A stretch of DNA of 64,000 bases from Apostichopus japonicus (lineage: Eukaryota > Echinodermata > Holothuroidea > Aspidochirotida > Stichopodidae), in NCBI RefSeq assembly GCF_037975245.1, contig NC_092577.1, positions 21,512,898 through 21,576,897 of the forward strand, given 5' to 3'. Positions within the stretch are counted from its first letter, which is position 1. Each line of letters starts with the position of its first letter. Shown here one piece after another: positions 53,751 through 64,000 of this stretch. Under the pieces are notes generated by a model. That model worked only from the letters and a program-made list of their open reading frames with translations. It did not search any database and was not told the origin of the DNA. The position numbers and the translations under genes were made by a program.

Positions 53751-55828
53751 AAAAGTTACAAATCAGCCAAGTACAGCAGAAAGTAACACTTAGTATGCGA
53801 AAGAAAAAACACAAGGGAAGAAATTAACTGCTCAACATTTCAAAACAAATGAAAGTATCAAGCAAATCTTGACCCTAGATGAAGGATTTAGAGTATTCCG
53901 AACATTACGAGGATCCCCTCCCTATTGGGAAAGGTCCAAGAAAGAACTGTTTGCTATGATTCGACAACTTGGAATCCCAACATGGTTTCTGTCATTCTCT
54001 GCTGCTGAAACAAGGTGGCTTCACCTACTCAAAATCCTTGGAAGAACAGTCAAAAACAAACATTTCACAGATGAAGAACTCTTAAACATGAATTGGAATG
54101 AGAAATCTGACCTTATCCAGAGTGACCCTGTCACATGTGCACGTCACTTTGATTACATGTTTCGTAGGTTCTTCAATAATTTCCTGTATAGTTCATATCA
54201 TCCATCATTTCTACAGAGTTGAGTTCCAACAGAGAGGTTCCCCACACATTCACATGCTAGTTTGGGTCAAAGATGCACCTTTATATGGAAATGCGGCTCC
54301 TACAGAAGTAGCATCATTTGTTGATCAATATGTCACATGTAACATACCTGACACAGTCAACCAAACTGTTAACTTGCAATCTCACAGCCATGCAAAGACA
54401 TGCAGGAAAAAGAGACAAGGTGTTTGCCGCTTTGGGTTTCCTATCCCACCAATGCCTAGAACCATGATTCTAACACCATTGGAAGATAAAGGCAATGAAA
54501 AAACTACAGAATTGTACAAGTGCATAAAGGTTTACTTGGATGATTTGAAACTTGCTGAAGACATTACTGACACATTTGAAGATATGTTGAGTAAGTTGGG
54601 AAGCACAGAAAGAGATTACATTCTTGCTATACGTTCATCCATAACATCGGACAAAATCTTTCTCAAAAGATCACCATCTGAAGTAAGGATTAATGGTTAC
54701 AATAAAGTCTTGCTAGAAACTTGGAGGGCTAATATGGATATTCAATATGTGCTGGACCCATATGCATGTGCCATGTATATTGTATCTTACATTAGTAAAG
54801 GACAAAGAGGTATGAGTAACCTTATGCAGCGTGCAACAACAGAAGCAAGAGAAGGGAACATGGACATCAAACAGCAAGTACGACACATTGGAAACAAATT
54901 CCTTAATCATATTGAAATGAGTGCTCAAGAAGCAGTGTACTTGGTTTTACAAATGCCACTCAGAAAGGCCTCCAGGCAGTTTGTGTTTATAAATACCTCA
55001 CCATTAGAAGATCGAACAATCCTGATCAAACCATTGGAATATATTCAACAGTTGCCAGATTACTCTACAGATATTGAATGTATGGGACTTATCAAGAAGT
55101 ATGCGGTCCGACCTAAAGCACTACAAAATTATTGCCTTGCAAACTTTGCAGCTTGGTTCGATATCACTAGTGACAATAAGAGAATTGAGAGCACTAACAA
55201 TGATTATGAATTAGATGAAAATGATGATGACCCTTCTATGAAATTGAACAAAGACAGCACTACCCATGACTATGAATCACATGATAATGCTGATGACAAT
55301 GATATGCAGGATACTGGTGAGGTCAAATGCTATACAGTTGGTGCATTAAACTTTAGAAAAAGAAACAAAGCCAAGATCATCAGATATGTTCGGTTTAACA
55401 AGGAAAATGATGCAGAAAAGTACTACAGAGAGCAACTGATGTTGTTTCTTCCTTGGAGATCTGAGAATAATATCATAGCGTCATGTGATACGTACCAAGA
55501 ACGATACCTTCAGGTTGAATCCAAGATTAAAGACAAGGAAGCAGAATATAACCACAGTGGAGATATCATTGACCAGGCAATAGATGATATTGAAAATGAA
55601 GACCCTGAGATGTATGATGAGATAGCAGCAAATACAGAACATATTGAAAAGGCTCATCGAGACAAAAAGGATAAACAGCAAGTGGAAATCCCTTCCAATG
55701 AATCACCTGAATTGTATGATATCGGCCAAGACATTGGGATTGCAGTCAATAGTGAAAACAAAAGACTTCTTCTACTATGTACTGCATTGGTGCAAAACAA
55801 AAACAAGAACCAATGTACACATTTCTAA
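53751..55828 (+). pseudogene. Helentron copy B Rep (HUH nuclease) domain
   Basis: After a frameshifted joint (53715-53870), 53866-54222 encodes TLDEGFRVFRTLRGSPPYWE, GIPTWFLSFSAAETRWLHLL and SDPVTCARHFDYMFRRFF. The frame then shifts near 54195 and continues open to 55828: FYRVEFQQRGSPHIHMLVWV with the His-hydrophobic-His metal site, then KTCRKKRQGVCRFGFP, and [20 protein letters not shown] with a Tyr-x3-Tyr pair, the likely nicking tyrosines. Later [20 protein letters not shown] and an acidic linker lead to the helicase. HUH Rep cuts and rejoins single strands in rolling-circle transposition. All catalytic residues are readable but the gene is broken by the shifts. Confidence 0.85.
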
Positions 55829-56943
55829 CTGGCGGAGCCGGTGTCGGAAAATCTCAAGTATTGAAAGCTCTATACAATGCACTTTTGAAATACTATTCTA
55901 GCCAGCCTGGAAGTGATCCAGATGATACTCACATTCTTCTAATGGCACCAACAGGCAAAGCAGCTTATTGTATTAAAGGCAGTACCATTCACAGTGCTCT
56001 ACTCATTCCAGCTAGTCAAGGATTTCATTACAAGGCATTAACATCAGACAAGTTAAACTCACTTCGAGTGAAGTTCCGAAATTTGAAAATCATTTTCATT
56101 GATGAAATATCTATGGTTGGTAATGGAATGTTTACATACATAGATAAAAGACTGCAACAAATTATGGGTAGCAAGAACATATTTGGAGGTGTTAGCATTA
56201 TTGCTGTTGGTGATCTCTTTCAACTCAAGCCAGTGTTTGATGGATGGATATTTAACGATCTAACTCATGATTATGGTCCACTTGCATCTAATTTATGGAG
56301 AGATCATTTTATGGCCTTTGAACTAACTGAAATCATGCGACAAAAAGATGACCAGAGTTTTGCTCAACTTTTGAACCGACTAAGAGAAAATAGACAAACA
56401 GATGATGATTTGAAGCTGCTAAACACTAGACACTTTACAGTCGACAATGTTCCATCAAATGTTACACATGTTTATCAGACAAACCTAACAGTGAATGCAC
56501 ACAATGATGAAGTTTTCTCCAAACTAGACACTCTAAAGCTCACAATTAGATCTCAAGACATTGTCGTAGGTGATGTCCCAAACACAGTCAAACAGAAAAT
56601 ACTAACTTGCATACCGAACAACCTTCAAAAGACAATGGGATTATTCACTGAACTCTCCTTGGGCATTGACCAACGAATTCGTCTCAATGTTTCAGTTGAA
56701 GATGGAATTGGTCGCAACAAAAATGCAGAAGTTATGCGGAAACAATTTCCCCTCAGACCAGCAACTGCAAAGACAGTCCATAGATGTCAAGGAGATACAA
56801 TGAAAGAGATACTTGTTGATATGTCAGGTGGTAGATCACAATGTCACATCCACTATGTTGCATTAAGTAGAGTGACTTCCATAAATGGATTATACATTCT
56901 TGAACTTAATCCTGAAATATTAATGTCGATCGAAATGTTGTGA
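55777..56943 (+). pseudogene. Helentron copy B Pif1-like helicase domain with internal deletion
   Basis: Motifs in order: FLTGGAGVGKSQ (Walker A), MAPTGKAAYCIKGSTIHS, IFIDEISMVGN (Walker B), GGVSIIAVGDLFQLKPV, LTEIMRQKDDQSFAQLL, and near the end TVHRCQGDT and HYVALSRVTSINGLYIL. All belong to the Pif1/RecD superfamily 1B. Between VSVEDGI and GRNKNAEV copy A has 63 residues more, including NGASGIV; copy B has lost them in frame. The frame overlaps the Rep frame at 55777-55828 in another phase, and the stop at 56941-56943 precedes a one-base shift into the endonuclease. Confidence 0.88.
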
Positions 56944-57689
56944 AGAAAGTACAAAACCTTCGTTCCACACGATCATTGAAAATATGCAGCCATGCATTTG
57001 AAAGTACGGACAGCACTACCATCATTCATGAAAATGTAAGATCACTGAGGAGACACATTTCTGACATAATTCATGACAGCACAATCACATCTGCTGATAT
57101 TCTACTTTTCACTGAATGCCATATATCAGAAGCAGTAACAAATGATGAGCTGTACATTGAAGGATTTACACTATTCAAAAACATCCCATCTCATGCTCCT
57201 GTCTCAAATTCCCCATATGGCACTGTTATCTACACTAAGAAAAATATCACAACACTGACTGAACATACTCTGAATACAAATAATATTGAAATCTCCCTGA
57301 CAACCAAAGACACATGTGCTGGAACTATTCAAATTGCACTAATTTACAGGTCTAAAATGGTTCCTATGCAACAATTCCATGATGCATTGAGTAACTTTTT
57401 AAGTCACATAGATCATTCACAACAAACATTGATTATTGGTGATTTCAATGTTGATGTACTCCAAAACACGCCAGAGAAAAACAGCCTTCTCTCTTTATTC
57501 ACAAGAACATTCAAATACAAACAAATCATACTCACTCCTACAACAGATTATAACTCATGCTTAGATCATATCTACACAAATCTTCCTACAAGTAAAACAA
57601 TTGGTAGTGGAGTCCTTGAGAGCTATTACAGTGATCACAAAGCAACATGGATTTCTCTGCAAAACTGCCATGAAAACACAACAAGTTAA
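56930..57689 (+). pseudogene. Helentron copy B endonuclease (EEP/APE-like) domain
   Basis: About 249 residues in the frame that follows the helicase after a one-base shift near 56935; the phase-corrected joint NVVKKVQNLRS matches copy A (NVVEEMQLLRT), so this was one polypeptide. Motifs: IIHENVRSLRRHISDI, ILLFTECHIS with the metal Glu, SPYGTVIYTKKNI, TLIIGDFNVDVLQ, CLDHIYTNLPT and ESYYSDHKATW. All catalytic positions (Asn, Glu, Asp-Asn, Asp, Ser-Asp-His) are kept. This nuclease is typical of Helentrons and related to LINE endonucleases. The end at 57689 is a natural TAA. Confidence 0.88.
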
Positions 57690-57880
57690 ACCAAAATATG
57701 TGTACCATATGTCTTATGTGCTCAAATTTGAACCCAATTTTGAAGTAACTCGAAGAAATATTTTATATTTCTTTAAAAAGAGGAACGTATTGATGATATT
57801 TCTTTAAAAAATGGAACAAAATTGATCAAACTGAAACCACATTTGATTAACCTTGCAAATTTTAAGAAATACTTAAAAAA
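57690..57880. other. Spacer after the Helentron coding region
   Basis: AT-rich, possible 3' end region of Helentron copy B, no recognised terminal hairpin. Confidence 0.35.
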
Positions 57881-58290
57881 CCAGAACAAAATTTAAACAA
57901 TCATGAACAAACTTGAACACAATTTGAACAAATCTTACCAAAACTTTAACATATATTGAGATCTTTTCCAAATATTTCTTCCAAATTTGAATAACTGTGA
58001 ACCAAATTTTAACAAACTTCAACCAAATTTGAATAACTGAGCGAAATTTGAATAAACTTTAACCAAATTTGAATAATATTTGAACAAAGTTGAACAAACC
58101 TTGACCGAAATTTGAACAAGGTTGAACAAATCGTGAACAAAACTTTAACCAATTCGAATAACCTTGACAATTTTAACAACTGAACGAACAATATCTTTAA
58201 TTTCTTTAAAAACTGGAACAAAATTTATGAAACTGCAACCAAATTTGATTAACCTTGCAAATTTGAACCAAAATTTAACAAACCAGAACA
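57881..58290. repeat. AACCAAATTTGAATAA-type tandem repeat
   Basis: Degenerate 14-27 bp units (AACCAAATTTGAAT, GAACAAAATTT, CCTTGACAAATT). Hydrophobic open frames on the minus strand are products of the repeat. Confidence 0.8.
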
Positions 58291-58809
58291 ACATCAAGCT
58301 AAAGATAACAAGGTAGTACATTTCATTACTGTCTGCATTTTGTAGCGACACAAACAATTCTTCACTTGCAAGCAACAGAAAGTTAACTTTTTCAAATATC
58401 CAAGTCCATGCATATCGATGACAATCATATTTACAACATATAACTTCTCCAGTACTCAAAGCAAACTTGACAAGTTAGACATTCGTCGGTCACACATGGA
58501 ATGATACAAAGGGCTTTTTGATTGTTGTATATATGTCAATGAATCAATGCAGCACTAAATACAGTGCAAATTATACACCTCTTCTCACAAGCCTGTCACC
58601 AGGTATATTAAAGTGAGGGTGATGAACAGGGCCATCAATTTCAGATATACCCTAACTTAGAGGTAAACCCAGTTTGTGTGTACAAAATCAACAATTTTTC
58701 AGCCGAATCTCCCAAAAATTAAAAGGGATGAAATATGTGTTTTGAGCTTGCACATTAAATTAGTTATAAATAACAATGCATCTGTAGTTTGGTGTAAACA
58801 AAGAAAGTG

Positions 58810-58882
58810 CATTCGAACCTCCGCCACCCAGACCAAAATGATCCAGAGTCTAACTCCTTAACCACTGTGCCACTGCACAAGC
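58810..58882 (-). repeat. tRNA-like SINE head
   Basis: On the minus strand: GTGGCACAGTGGTTAAGGAG resembles a Ser/Leu-type tRNA A box and GGAGGTTCGAATG contains a B box (GGTTCGAAT). The sequence cannot fold as a full cloverleaf with a matched acceptor stem, so a SINE promoter head is more likely than a tRNA gene. Confidence 0.65.
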
Positions 58883-59935
58883 GTAAGAAACCTGAATTGT
58901 TCTACATATAGGCAATAGGCAACTTATGTCGTGGCAGATTTAAAAATACCCCCTCCTTGTTATAGAGGCCAGCTGCCCACCCCGTTGCCAGTCCTATGTT
59001 TACGAATAACATTATAATCAGGAATTATAATCATTGATGTGGGTATATTGTCATGAAACCAGTTTTTCGTAGTTACAGCAAACCTAAAAGAGCATTCAAT
59101 GGAAAACACAAAAGGTCATTAACTTCTCATTATTTTTTCAGAGACTGCAAGTATTCAAATGAATTAACATGTTAATATTTGTTTCTACAATCTTTTCATT
59201 GCAGATTCATGGGCCATAAACCAGGCTCATAATCATGAGCGCAGAAATGGACCAAAAGAACATACAATTCACCATACTCAATAAAGATGAGTTACAATAG
59301 CTGACCCTCCCAACCGATAAAACGGACAGCTTTCTTGAAGGAGCCCCCATAGAGGACAAGCTCCAGACTGTAGGATGTGAAGAATACAAGGGAACACAAT
59401 AACCAAAATCACAAAAGCTATACCATCTGCCAGCACTTCAGCTAACTCTGTCTTCATCCAGCTCCACCTCAAAACAAGGTGTAAAGACCCTGCAGTTCTG
59501 ACAACGATGTTCAACATAAAAGTACTCTGTATTTCTTCATTTTAAGATTTTAAGTGTTCCTAATAATTTATACATTTCTGATGTACATTTTTTGGCAGAA
59601 TTGTCCAAAACCAAGTTTAGTAAGGAAAGCAGTATATTTTAATACAATACATCAAGCTTTTTATAGTTCATGGAAGAAATAAGGGAATGGATAGCAGGCG
59701 GGTAGTGGTGGGGCTTACATTACAACAATATTCATTTTAAAATAAAAAGTCATAATCATTTACTGCCATTAGACCTCAATCAACACTACATAGTCTCTTT
59801 CCTTTTATATATAGTTGTAAATAGTTCAGTAATTTAAGTTCATATATTTTATAAAACAACAGTACAGTTTATATCTAGTATTTAAAAAAAATAAACAATA
59901 TCCATGTATTTCAGATATCTGAGTATTTGTCTTTT
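58883..59935. other. No supported gene
   Basis: AT-rich sequence; frames at 59207-59389 and 59278-59517 lack motifs. Confidence 0.4.
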
Positions 59936-59939
59936 TTCA

Positions 59940-60574
59940 GTAATTTCACAAAAGTTAATTTCGGGCATTTAATGCAATAACTCCCAGTGCCAAGGTGGGA
60001 CAAGTTGCGAATAGTATAGGGGAATACTTTCAAACTTAACGGTCATGTGATCCAAAGTCAACAAAGGTCAATTAATGTTGAAAAACTAGTATGTTGGGAG
60101 AAAATGGGCAAAGAAAAAAATGTTTTTAAGTTTTATAGTTCTGATGTTGTATTCACATTTCACTGATCAAAAATGTCAATTGGTTGACCTTCGGGTGACC
60201 TTTGTGTGTGAAGTTATGTATACAAGTTCAAAGTTAATTTTTAGACATTTAATGCAATAACTTCCAGTGCCAAGGTGTGACACGGTTGATATTTTGGGAC
60301 AAGTTGTAAATGGGGTGGTAGAACATTTTCAAACTTAACAGTCATGTGATCTCAGGTCACAAATGTTATCAGATCTGTTGAGCGTGACTTTATATTTCTT
60401 ACATTTTCGACACCACATTCAGATCTCAAAAGTGCCATCTCGATCAAAAATACGATCACAATTTGTGATCACAGATGTGTTGGCTATGATGGTTATTTTA
60501 TATTTTAATTATAAAATTATGTATATTGTCTTGTACCCCTGCGCAAGGAACCGCAGTGCCCTTGGGCTCTTGTT
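59940..60574. repeat. AGGTCA-rich repeat fragment with conserved right end
   Basis: Shares modules with 36930-37555 in the same order and orientation (GGTCATGTGATCCAAAGTCA, TGATCAAAAATGTCAATTGG, TGATATTTTGGGACAAGTTG, TTGTGATCACA) and ends with GCAAGGAACCGCAGTGCCCT then TGGGCTCTTGTT, as 37515-37555 does. A fixed 3' end in two copies suggests a mobile family. Confidence 0.8.
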
Positions 60575-60675
60575 ATTATCAATAACGAACCTTTATTTCC
60601 ATTATGAATAACGAACCTTTTTATCCAAAAATTGCACGTTATGAATAACGAACCTTATGAACAATGACCCTAGTA
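60575..60675. repeat. GAATAACGAACCTT units, one arm only
   Basis: Three units TTATGAATAACGAACCTT follow directly after the AGGTCA-family end at 60574, matching the right arm of the foldback at 38670-39325. Confidence 0.85.
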
Positions 60676-60692
60676 GCGGACCATATGAATAT

Positions 60693-61500
60693 CAAAGATC
60701 TCTTCATTAGATGAAAGAGTGGAGATCCTGTTGCCGATGCGCTGTGGAATACGTTTGGTGACTACCGGGGGGTGGTTAGAAAGGTAGTGTACATATATGG
60801 GTTGGTGATTAGGCTTACGGAATGGGCGATGTGTACCGGTGCATAGGTCCAGCGTAGCGTCTAGGTATTTGACGGTCTTAATGTTGCCTTGGGTGATTAT
60901 TTTTAGACCAAATGTTTAAAAGGCTGCTACGATTCGCTTTCGCATTCTTTACGCTTGGCTGCCCGAATGGTTCCTGAGTACTGCTAAACCATCGTCTTTG
61001 TAAAGGCCAACATCGTGCGGGTCAATAAACTTTCCTAACTTATGCAGGATGTGTAAGCCCACCATTCAGCTCCGTCATATCCACCTAAAGTGACGTCAAA
61101 TGCAACTACAGTGACCCATGGACGTCCCTGAAGATCATATAGGAGGGACTTTATGGCATGCATGATAGTGCCATATTCGGTGTCCGGGATGGGGGTATAC
61201 TGGCGGGCCCATGATAGTGAATTGCTGAGTAGCTCCTTGGTCATTGAAGGGTAAAAGTCAACGATATCGAAGACCATGAATGTGAGATATGCTTTATCCT
61301 TCAGAGTGGAGAACCGTTCTAAAACACAGCAGGGGTGCTGCGCCATTGGTTGACCTGTAGGTTTTTCCTTATGTTGGTATTGATGCAGTGTAACATGTTT
61401 ACTTACTCTGCCCATGGATCTATTAGTGAGAAGGATTTGCATCTCGCTTCAACCCTTTCATGTGATCATATTTGCCGACAACGTAAAACAGCCAATTAAA
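60693..61500 (-). pseudogene. Reverse transcriptase-like relic (DIVDFYPS/YKDD type)
   Basis: The minus-strand frame 61442-61035 encodes RSMGRVSKHVTL, then FMVFDIVDFYPSMTKELLSN with the first RT Asp, and VTVVAFDVTLGGYDGAEWWA. After frameshifts the text goes on with DVGLYKDDGLAVL, which holds the paired Asp (YxDD), and later TVKYLDATLDLCTGTHRPFR, KPNHQPIYVHYLSNHPP and STLSSNEEIFD. This order (DI-FYPS, FDVTxGxYDGAE, YxDDGLAV, YLDxTLDL, YIHxxSNHPP) is one I associate with a family of RT-like genes common in marine invertebrates; I cannot place it firmly among LINE, Penelope or other RTs. Several indels and stops; dead. Confidence 0.7.
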
Positions 61501-61554
61501 CCTTCATCGGGTATAGCTTCGTGCATATTGCGGCGATAGCGCAGCAGGTGCAAG

Positions 61555-61923
61555 GTCGTGTTTTACCTCGGCGAACTGTCAATCACAGTCTCACATAATG
61601 ACATACTTCCGAGAATGGCGGAAAGTATTGACTCTGGAGACGCGATAGTAGATACAGAATTCAGCGATTTTGAGCACCTTTTGAACGATCTCGAAAGGGA
61701 AATTGCGACCGAACATGGTACATATTTTGTCCAAGTGAATATGAAAATCGTAGATCATATGGATATGGTTTCAGTGCTTTTTCAACTTAAGCCACTTGCG
61801 ATTTTGTTTCTTTGCTGGTACTTTCAATATACGGGTTCCGCAATAAATGTCACATCCATCACAACAGTCCATCATGGAAGTTTATTAATTATTTCCCAAC
61901 TAATCATCAGAAAAACTGTATGA
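61555..61923 (+). CDS. Unassigned ORF with acidic N-terminal part
   Basis: The ATG at 61615 starts ESIDSGDAIVDTEFSDFEHL then LNDLEREIATEHG, an acidic helical segment like the first exon of a nuclear protein; the longer frame starting at 61558 adds only non-descript residues. After about residue 40 the text becomes hydrophobic and AT-driven, so a splice donor near 61733 (CCAA|GTGAAT) may end a real exon. No family recognised. Confidence 0.22.
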   Translation, partial: VVFYLGELSITVSHNDILPRMAESIDSGDAIVDTEFSDFEHLLNDLEREIATEHGTYFVQVNMKIVDHMDMVSVLFQLKPLAILFLCWYFQYTGSAINVTSITTVHHGSLLIISQLIIRKTV

Positions 61924-62300
61924 TTAATCCAAAGTAAAAAAGAAAAACTCTTTCCGATTCAAAAGATCACTTATGGGTCCCACAATAGCCGAAGTTTGCT
62001 CAGAATACATACTTCGGTCCTATTGTAATTTGAGGAGTTCATGAACAAGCATAGACCTAATAATAGGCCATAGTGCTAGGGGCGGACAGGGAGGTAAAAA
62101 TTGATCGGTCCAGGCATCCAGGTGAGACTGGCGGGAGCGGCAAAAAGGGCGGCACTAATGTCATTCCAGAAACCTTTTTAGTATATTTCCTGAAAATTCT
62201 GAAGCCCTTTTTTTTGGGGGGGGGGGGCTTTTCATGACTTGAGTCTACTGCGGTCATTAGGTGACATCCGAGATGTAGAGTTGACATGTTAGCATAACAC

Positions 62301-62440
62301 GGTATCTCGACAAAATAATTAATTTTTGTCGAGATACCGACTTACGGTAACTTGACATCTCGGTAAAATTTGTCTAAATATCGAGTTACCATGATACAGG
62401 TAACTCGGCGTCTCGACAAAATTTAGATTTTTGTCGAGAT
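62301..62440. repeat. Two tandem stem-loops of TATCTCGACAAAA type
   Basis: Hairpin 1 pairs GGTATCTCGACAAAA (62301-62315) with TTTTGTCGAGATACC (62324-62338). Hairpin 2 pairs TCTCGACAAAA (62411-62421) with TTTTGTCGAGA (62429-62439). Both are followed by a CGACTTACGGTAACTTGACA-like string. Confidence 0.85.
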
Positions 62441-62948
62441 ACCGGCTTACGCTAACTTGACATCTACATTAGTGTAGTGCAAGGCTATGCAGGATACATC
62501 GAGATCTTAAACGCAGGAGTACTCCCGATCGTTTGTTTCTTTTTGCAGGAGAAATGCATCGACTTAGCCTGGTAAGTAATTGGATTTGTATCTTTTAAGT
62601 AATAGTGCATTATTTTGTTTCACCACAAACAAAAAGGAGAAGTGGTTAGGTTTTAAATTCCAGATATTCCCAATCCAGATGAAGCCTGTTAAAGTTAGCA
62701 CATATAGGCCTACCTGTAATGAGTTACATGGGCTAGTGCCCGGTTGTACTTGTATAGGACTCTTGCAATAGTCTTTGGTATTTCGCGAGTCGGTTATGAA
62801 AAATATGAAACTATATCTATAACATGAATTAACTTGATTGAATTTACATAATTCTTGTAGTTTCTTTGATAAAAAAGGTCCAGGTATTGTAGGCAGACAA
62901 AGGCAGTTCAATTGTAGTATTCAAGTGTGAACTCGAGACTTGGCTCGT

Positions 62949-63008
62949 ACTCGGAGGAATTGAATCCCGCGTGGCGGGTCACGTAAAAAGCACTCGGAGG
63001 AATTGAAT
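62949..63008 (+). mobile_element. 26-bp LINE 3'-end insertion with 17-bp target duplication
   Basis: The direct repeat ACTCGGAGGAATTGAAT at 62949-62965 and 62992-63008 is perfect. Between them lie 26 bases (62966-62991) that match only the last bases of the Tx1-like LINE 3' UTR: CCCGCGTGGCGG, then GTCACGTAAAAAGC. This is a LINE insertion truncated to almost nothing. Confidence 0.88.
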
Positions 63009-63226
63009 TCGGACTCGACAGCTGTTGTATGTCTCTAATTAGCGGAGTAATGTGCGTTGCAATCACTATATGTTGTTAGGCTTATGGCTAATAGGATGTA
63101 AGATTAAAGCAAGTAAAATTGAGGCAAACAGATTATTCCCCTCTCTGATGTTTTGCACCGGCTCTCGTTTTATATGGTTGGCCAAAGAGAGCATACATGT
63201 TTGATATATGCTGACTGTGCGAATAT

Positions 63227-63565
63227 ATAATAATAATAATAATAATAATATTCAACAGTACGAGCAACCACAACGACAATAATAATCAGCAGTTATTTCA
63301 CGTCGCTTAAGCAACTACAAATGTGGGACAAACTCGCAAGGGCTTATGCATGGATTACAACTTACACTTCGGGTGGCTTCCAATTCAACATTTCATCTCA
63401 AATTTGGAATGTTTTCAATTTAGAAAGTCATTTCAGATGGGAAAACCGTAGATTGCTCTTGGATGAAAAACCCACCTTACTATGTCCCGGCCGGGTATCG
63501 AACCCGGAACCTCGCGATTGCTACGCGTAATTGCTTCAAATGCCAGAGCCTTTTCCACTCGGAAT
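63227..63565 (-). repeat. tRNA-derived SINE
   Basis: On the minus strand the head has GAGGTTCCGGGTTCGATACC then CGGCCGGGAC (B box GGTTCGATACC with flanking stem, 63485-63512) and an A-box-like GTGGAAAAGGCTCTGGC upstream. A unique body follows, and the tail reads CGTGAAATAACTGCTGATTA then a TTA/ATT microsatellite (63227-63250). A tail fragment of the same family is at 19405-19460. Confidence 0.75.
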
Positions 63566-64000
63566 TTTTGCAAGTTCTTCTTCCGTATAGCTTCAAGATA
63601 TTCCACTAGCTTGCGATTATATGTCCAAGTCAGAACTTACTAAGTGAACATTACGTTGCACAAGGAAGCGTATTGTGGAACTCGGATTAAATTATTTGCG
63701 TCACTCGCATCTACAGGTCGTGTCTCCCTGGCCGGTGCTGCAAATGAGTCAATTGGCAGTCACTTGCAATCGATACTTTGTCATCGCGAATGTAGGAACT
63801 GCTATGCAGTCGACTACCGTACTGTATCTTTAAGAGTGGTGTGATCTTCATGCAATGGATTAGATGGAGAAAAGAAGTTGAACCGTATGACCGGGCGTTT
63901 TTTTGGGCTTAGTCAGGTAATTGCAGTACGGCATGTGTCATAAGTTACACGATCTTGATGCATTGAACTGGTTACTTCGGTTGGAAATAGCGTTTAACAC
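63566..64000. other. No supported gene
   Basis: The frame at 63644-63844 has no motif; nothing else recognised up to the window end. Confidence 0.4.

Larger units (their letters stand above)
47642..57689 (+). mobile_element. Helentron-type Helitron, copy B, with nested LINE
   Basis: In order on the plus strand: OTU cysteine protease domain, Lys/Arg-rich repeat region, DUF6570-like region, Rep with HUH and tyrosine motifs, Pif1-like helicase, and EEP endonuclease. This is the Helentron domain set. Frameshifts occur near 52450, 52735, 53700-53870, 54190, 55640-55830 and 56935, so it is no longer functional. Outer ends could not be set, because Helentrons insert without duplicating the target and I cannot recognise the short terminal motifs here. 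The LINE at 48513-52161 is a later insertion. Confidence 0.85.

Noticed and set aside
58009-58459. 70- and 104-residue hydrophobic minus-strand ORFs
   Set aside because: Product of the AACCAAATTTGAATAA tandem repeat.
58810-58882. Functional tRNA gene
   Set aside because: Boxes A and B are present but the acceptor and other stems do not pair well; a SINE head is more likely.
63485-63565. Functional tRNA gene
   Set aside because: The B-box stem is good but the A box is degenerate and a SINE body and tail follow.

Overview
This is eukaryotic genomic DNA. It has introns with GT/AG ends, no operons, no dense prokaryotic coding, and a very high load of transposable elements. The mix (PIF/Harbinger, hAT, P element, Helentron-type Helitrons, Tx1-like LINEs, tRNA-headed and U2-headed SINEs, AGGTCA-rich repeats, AT-rich foldbacks) suggests a marine invertebrate, probably a deuterostome such as an echinoderm. 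That assignment is an inference from repeat style and the species cannot be fixed from the window. I find no convincing single-copy host gene; almost all recognisable coding sequence belongs to mobile elements and most of it is broken.

Layout. 1-7 kb: a decayed PC4-like protein (minus), a P-element/THAP9-like transposase fragment (minus), a U2 snRNA-headed SINE, and a small Cys/His ORF. 7.8-21.8 kb: one 13.4-kb PIF/Harbinger element (8167-21525) with ~30-bp TIRs and a TTA duplication, inserted into an AGGTCA-type tandem repeat. It holds a three-exon DDE transposase (plus) and a four-exon Myb/SANT-like accessory gene (minus), convergently arranged, plus nested elements: an AT-rich foldback at 8.7-9.4 kb and a minisatellite-cored transposon with an 8-bp TSD at 15.2-16.1 kb. 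22-29 kb: a possible OB-fold/RPA-like gene relic split by a second U2-headed SINE with a perfect 16-bp TSD, then a decayed Helentron (copy A, minus). 29-36.4 kb: an unusual dispersed CATACGTTAAC motif, several broken Tx1-like LINE pieces, a YY1-like motif repeat, and a 1.1-kb hAT-type element with an 8-bp TSD. 36.9-41.5 kb: long AGGTCA-rich repeat arrays interrupted by a foldback made of GAATAACGAACC units. 41.5-47.3 kb: non-coding, with two minisatellites. 47.6-57.7 kb: a more complete Helentron (copy B, plus) encoding OTU, DUF6570-like, HUH Rep, Pif1 helicase and endonuclease (EEP) domains, now frameshifted and interrupted in its OTU gene by a 3.65-kb Tx1-like LINE with an open ORF2. 57.7-64 kb: AT-rich tandem repeat, tRNA-like SINE heads, a decayed reverse transcriptase, stem-loop repeats, and a 26-bp LINE 3'-end insertion with a 17-bp TSD.

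How parts relate. The nesting gives relative ages: the AGGTCA tandem repeat is older than the Harbinger, which is older than or contemporary with the elements inside it; copy B is older than the LINE in it. The two Helentron copies have different lesions, so together they show the ancestral domain order. All of this comes from reading the sequence; no database search was possible.
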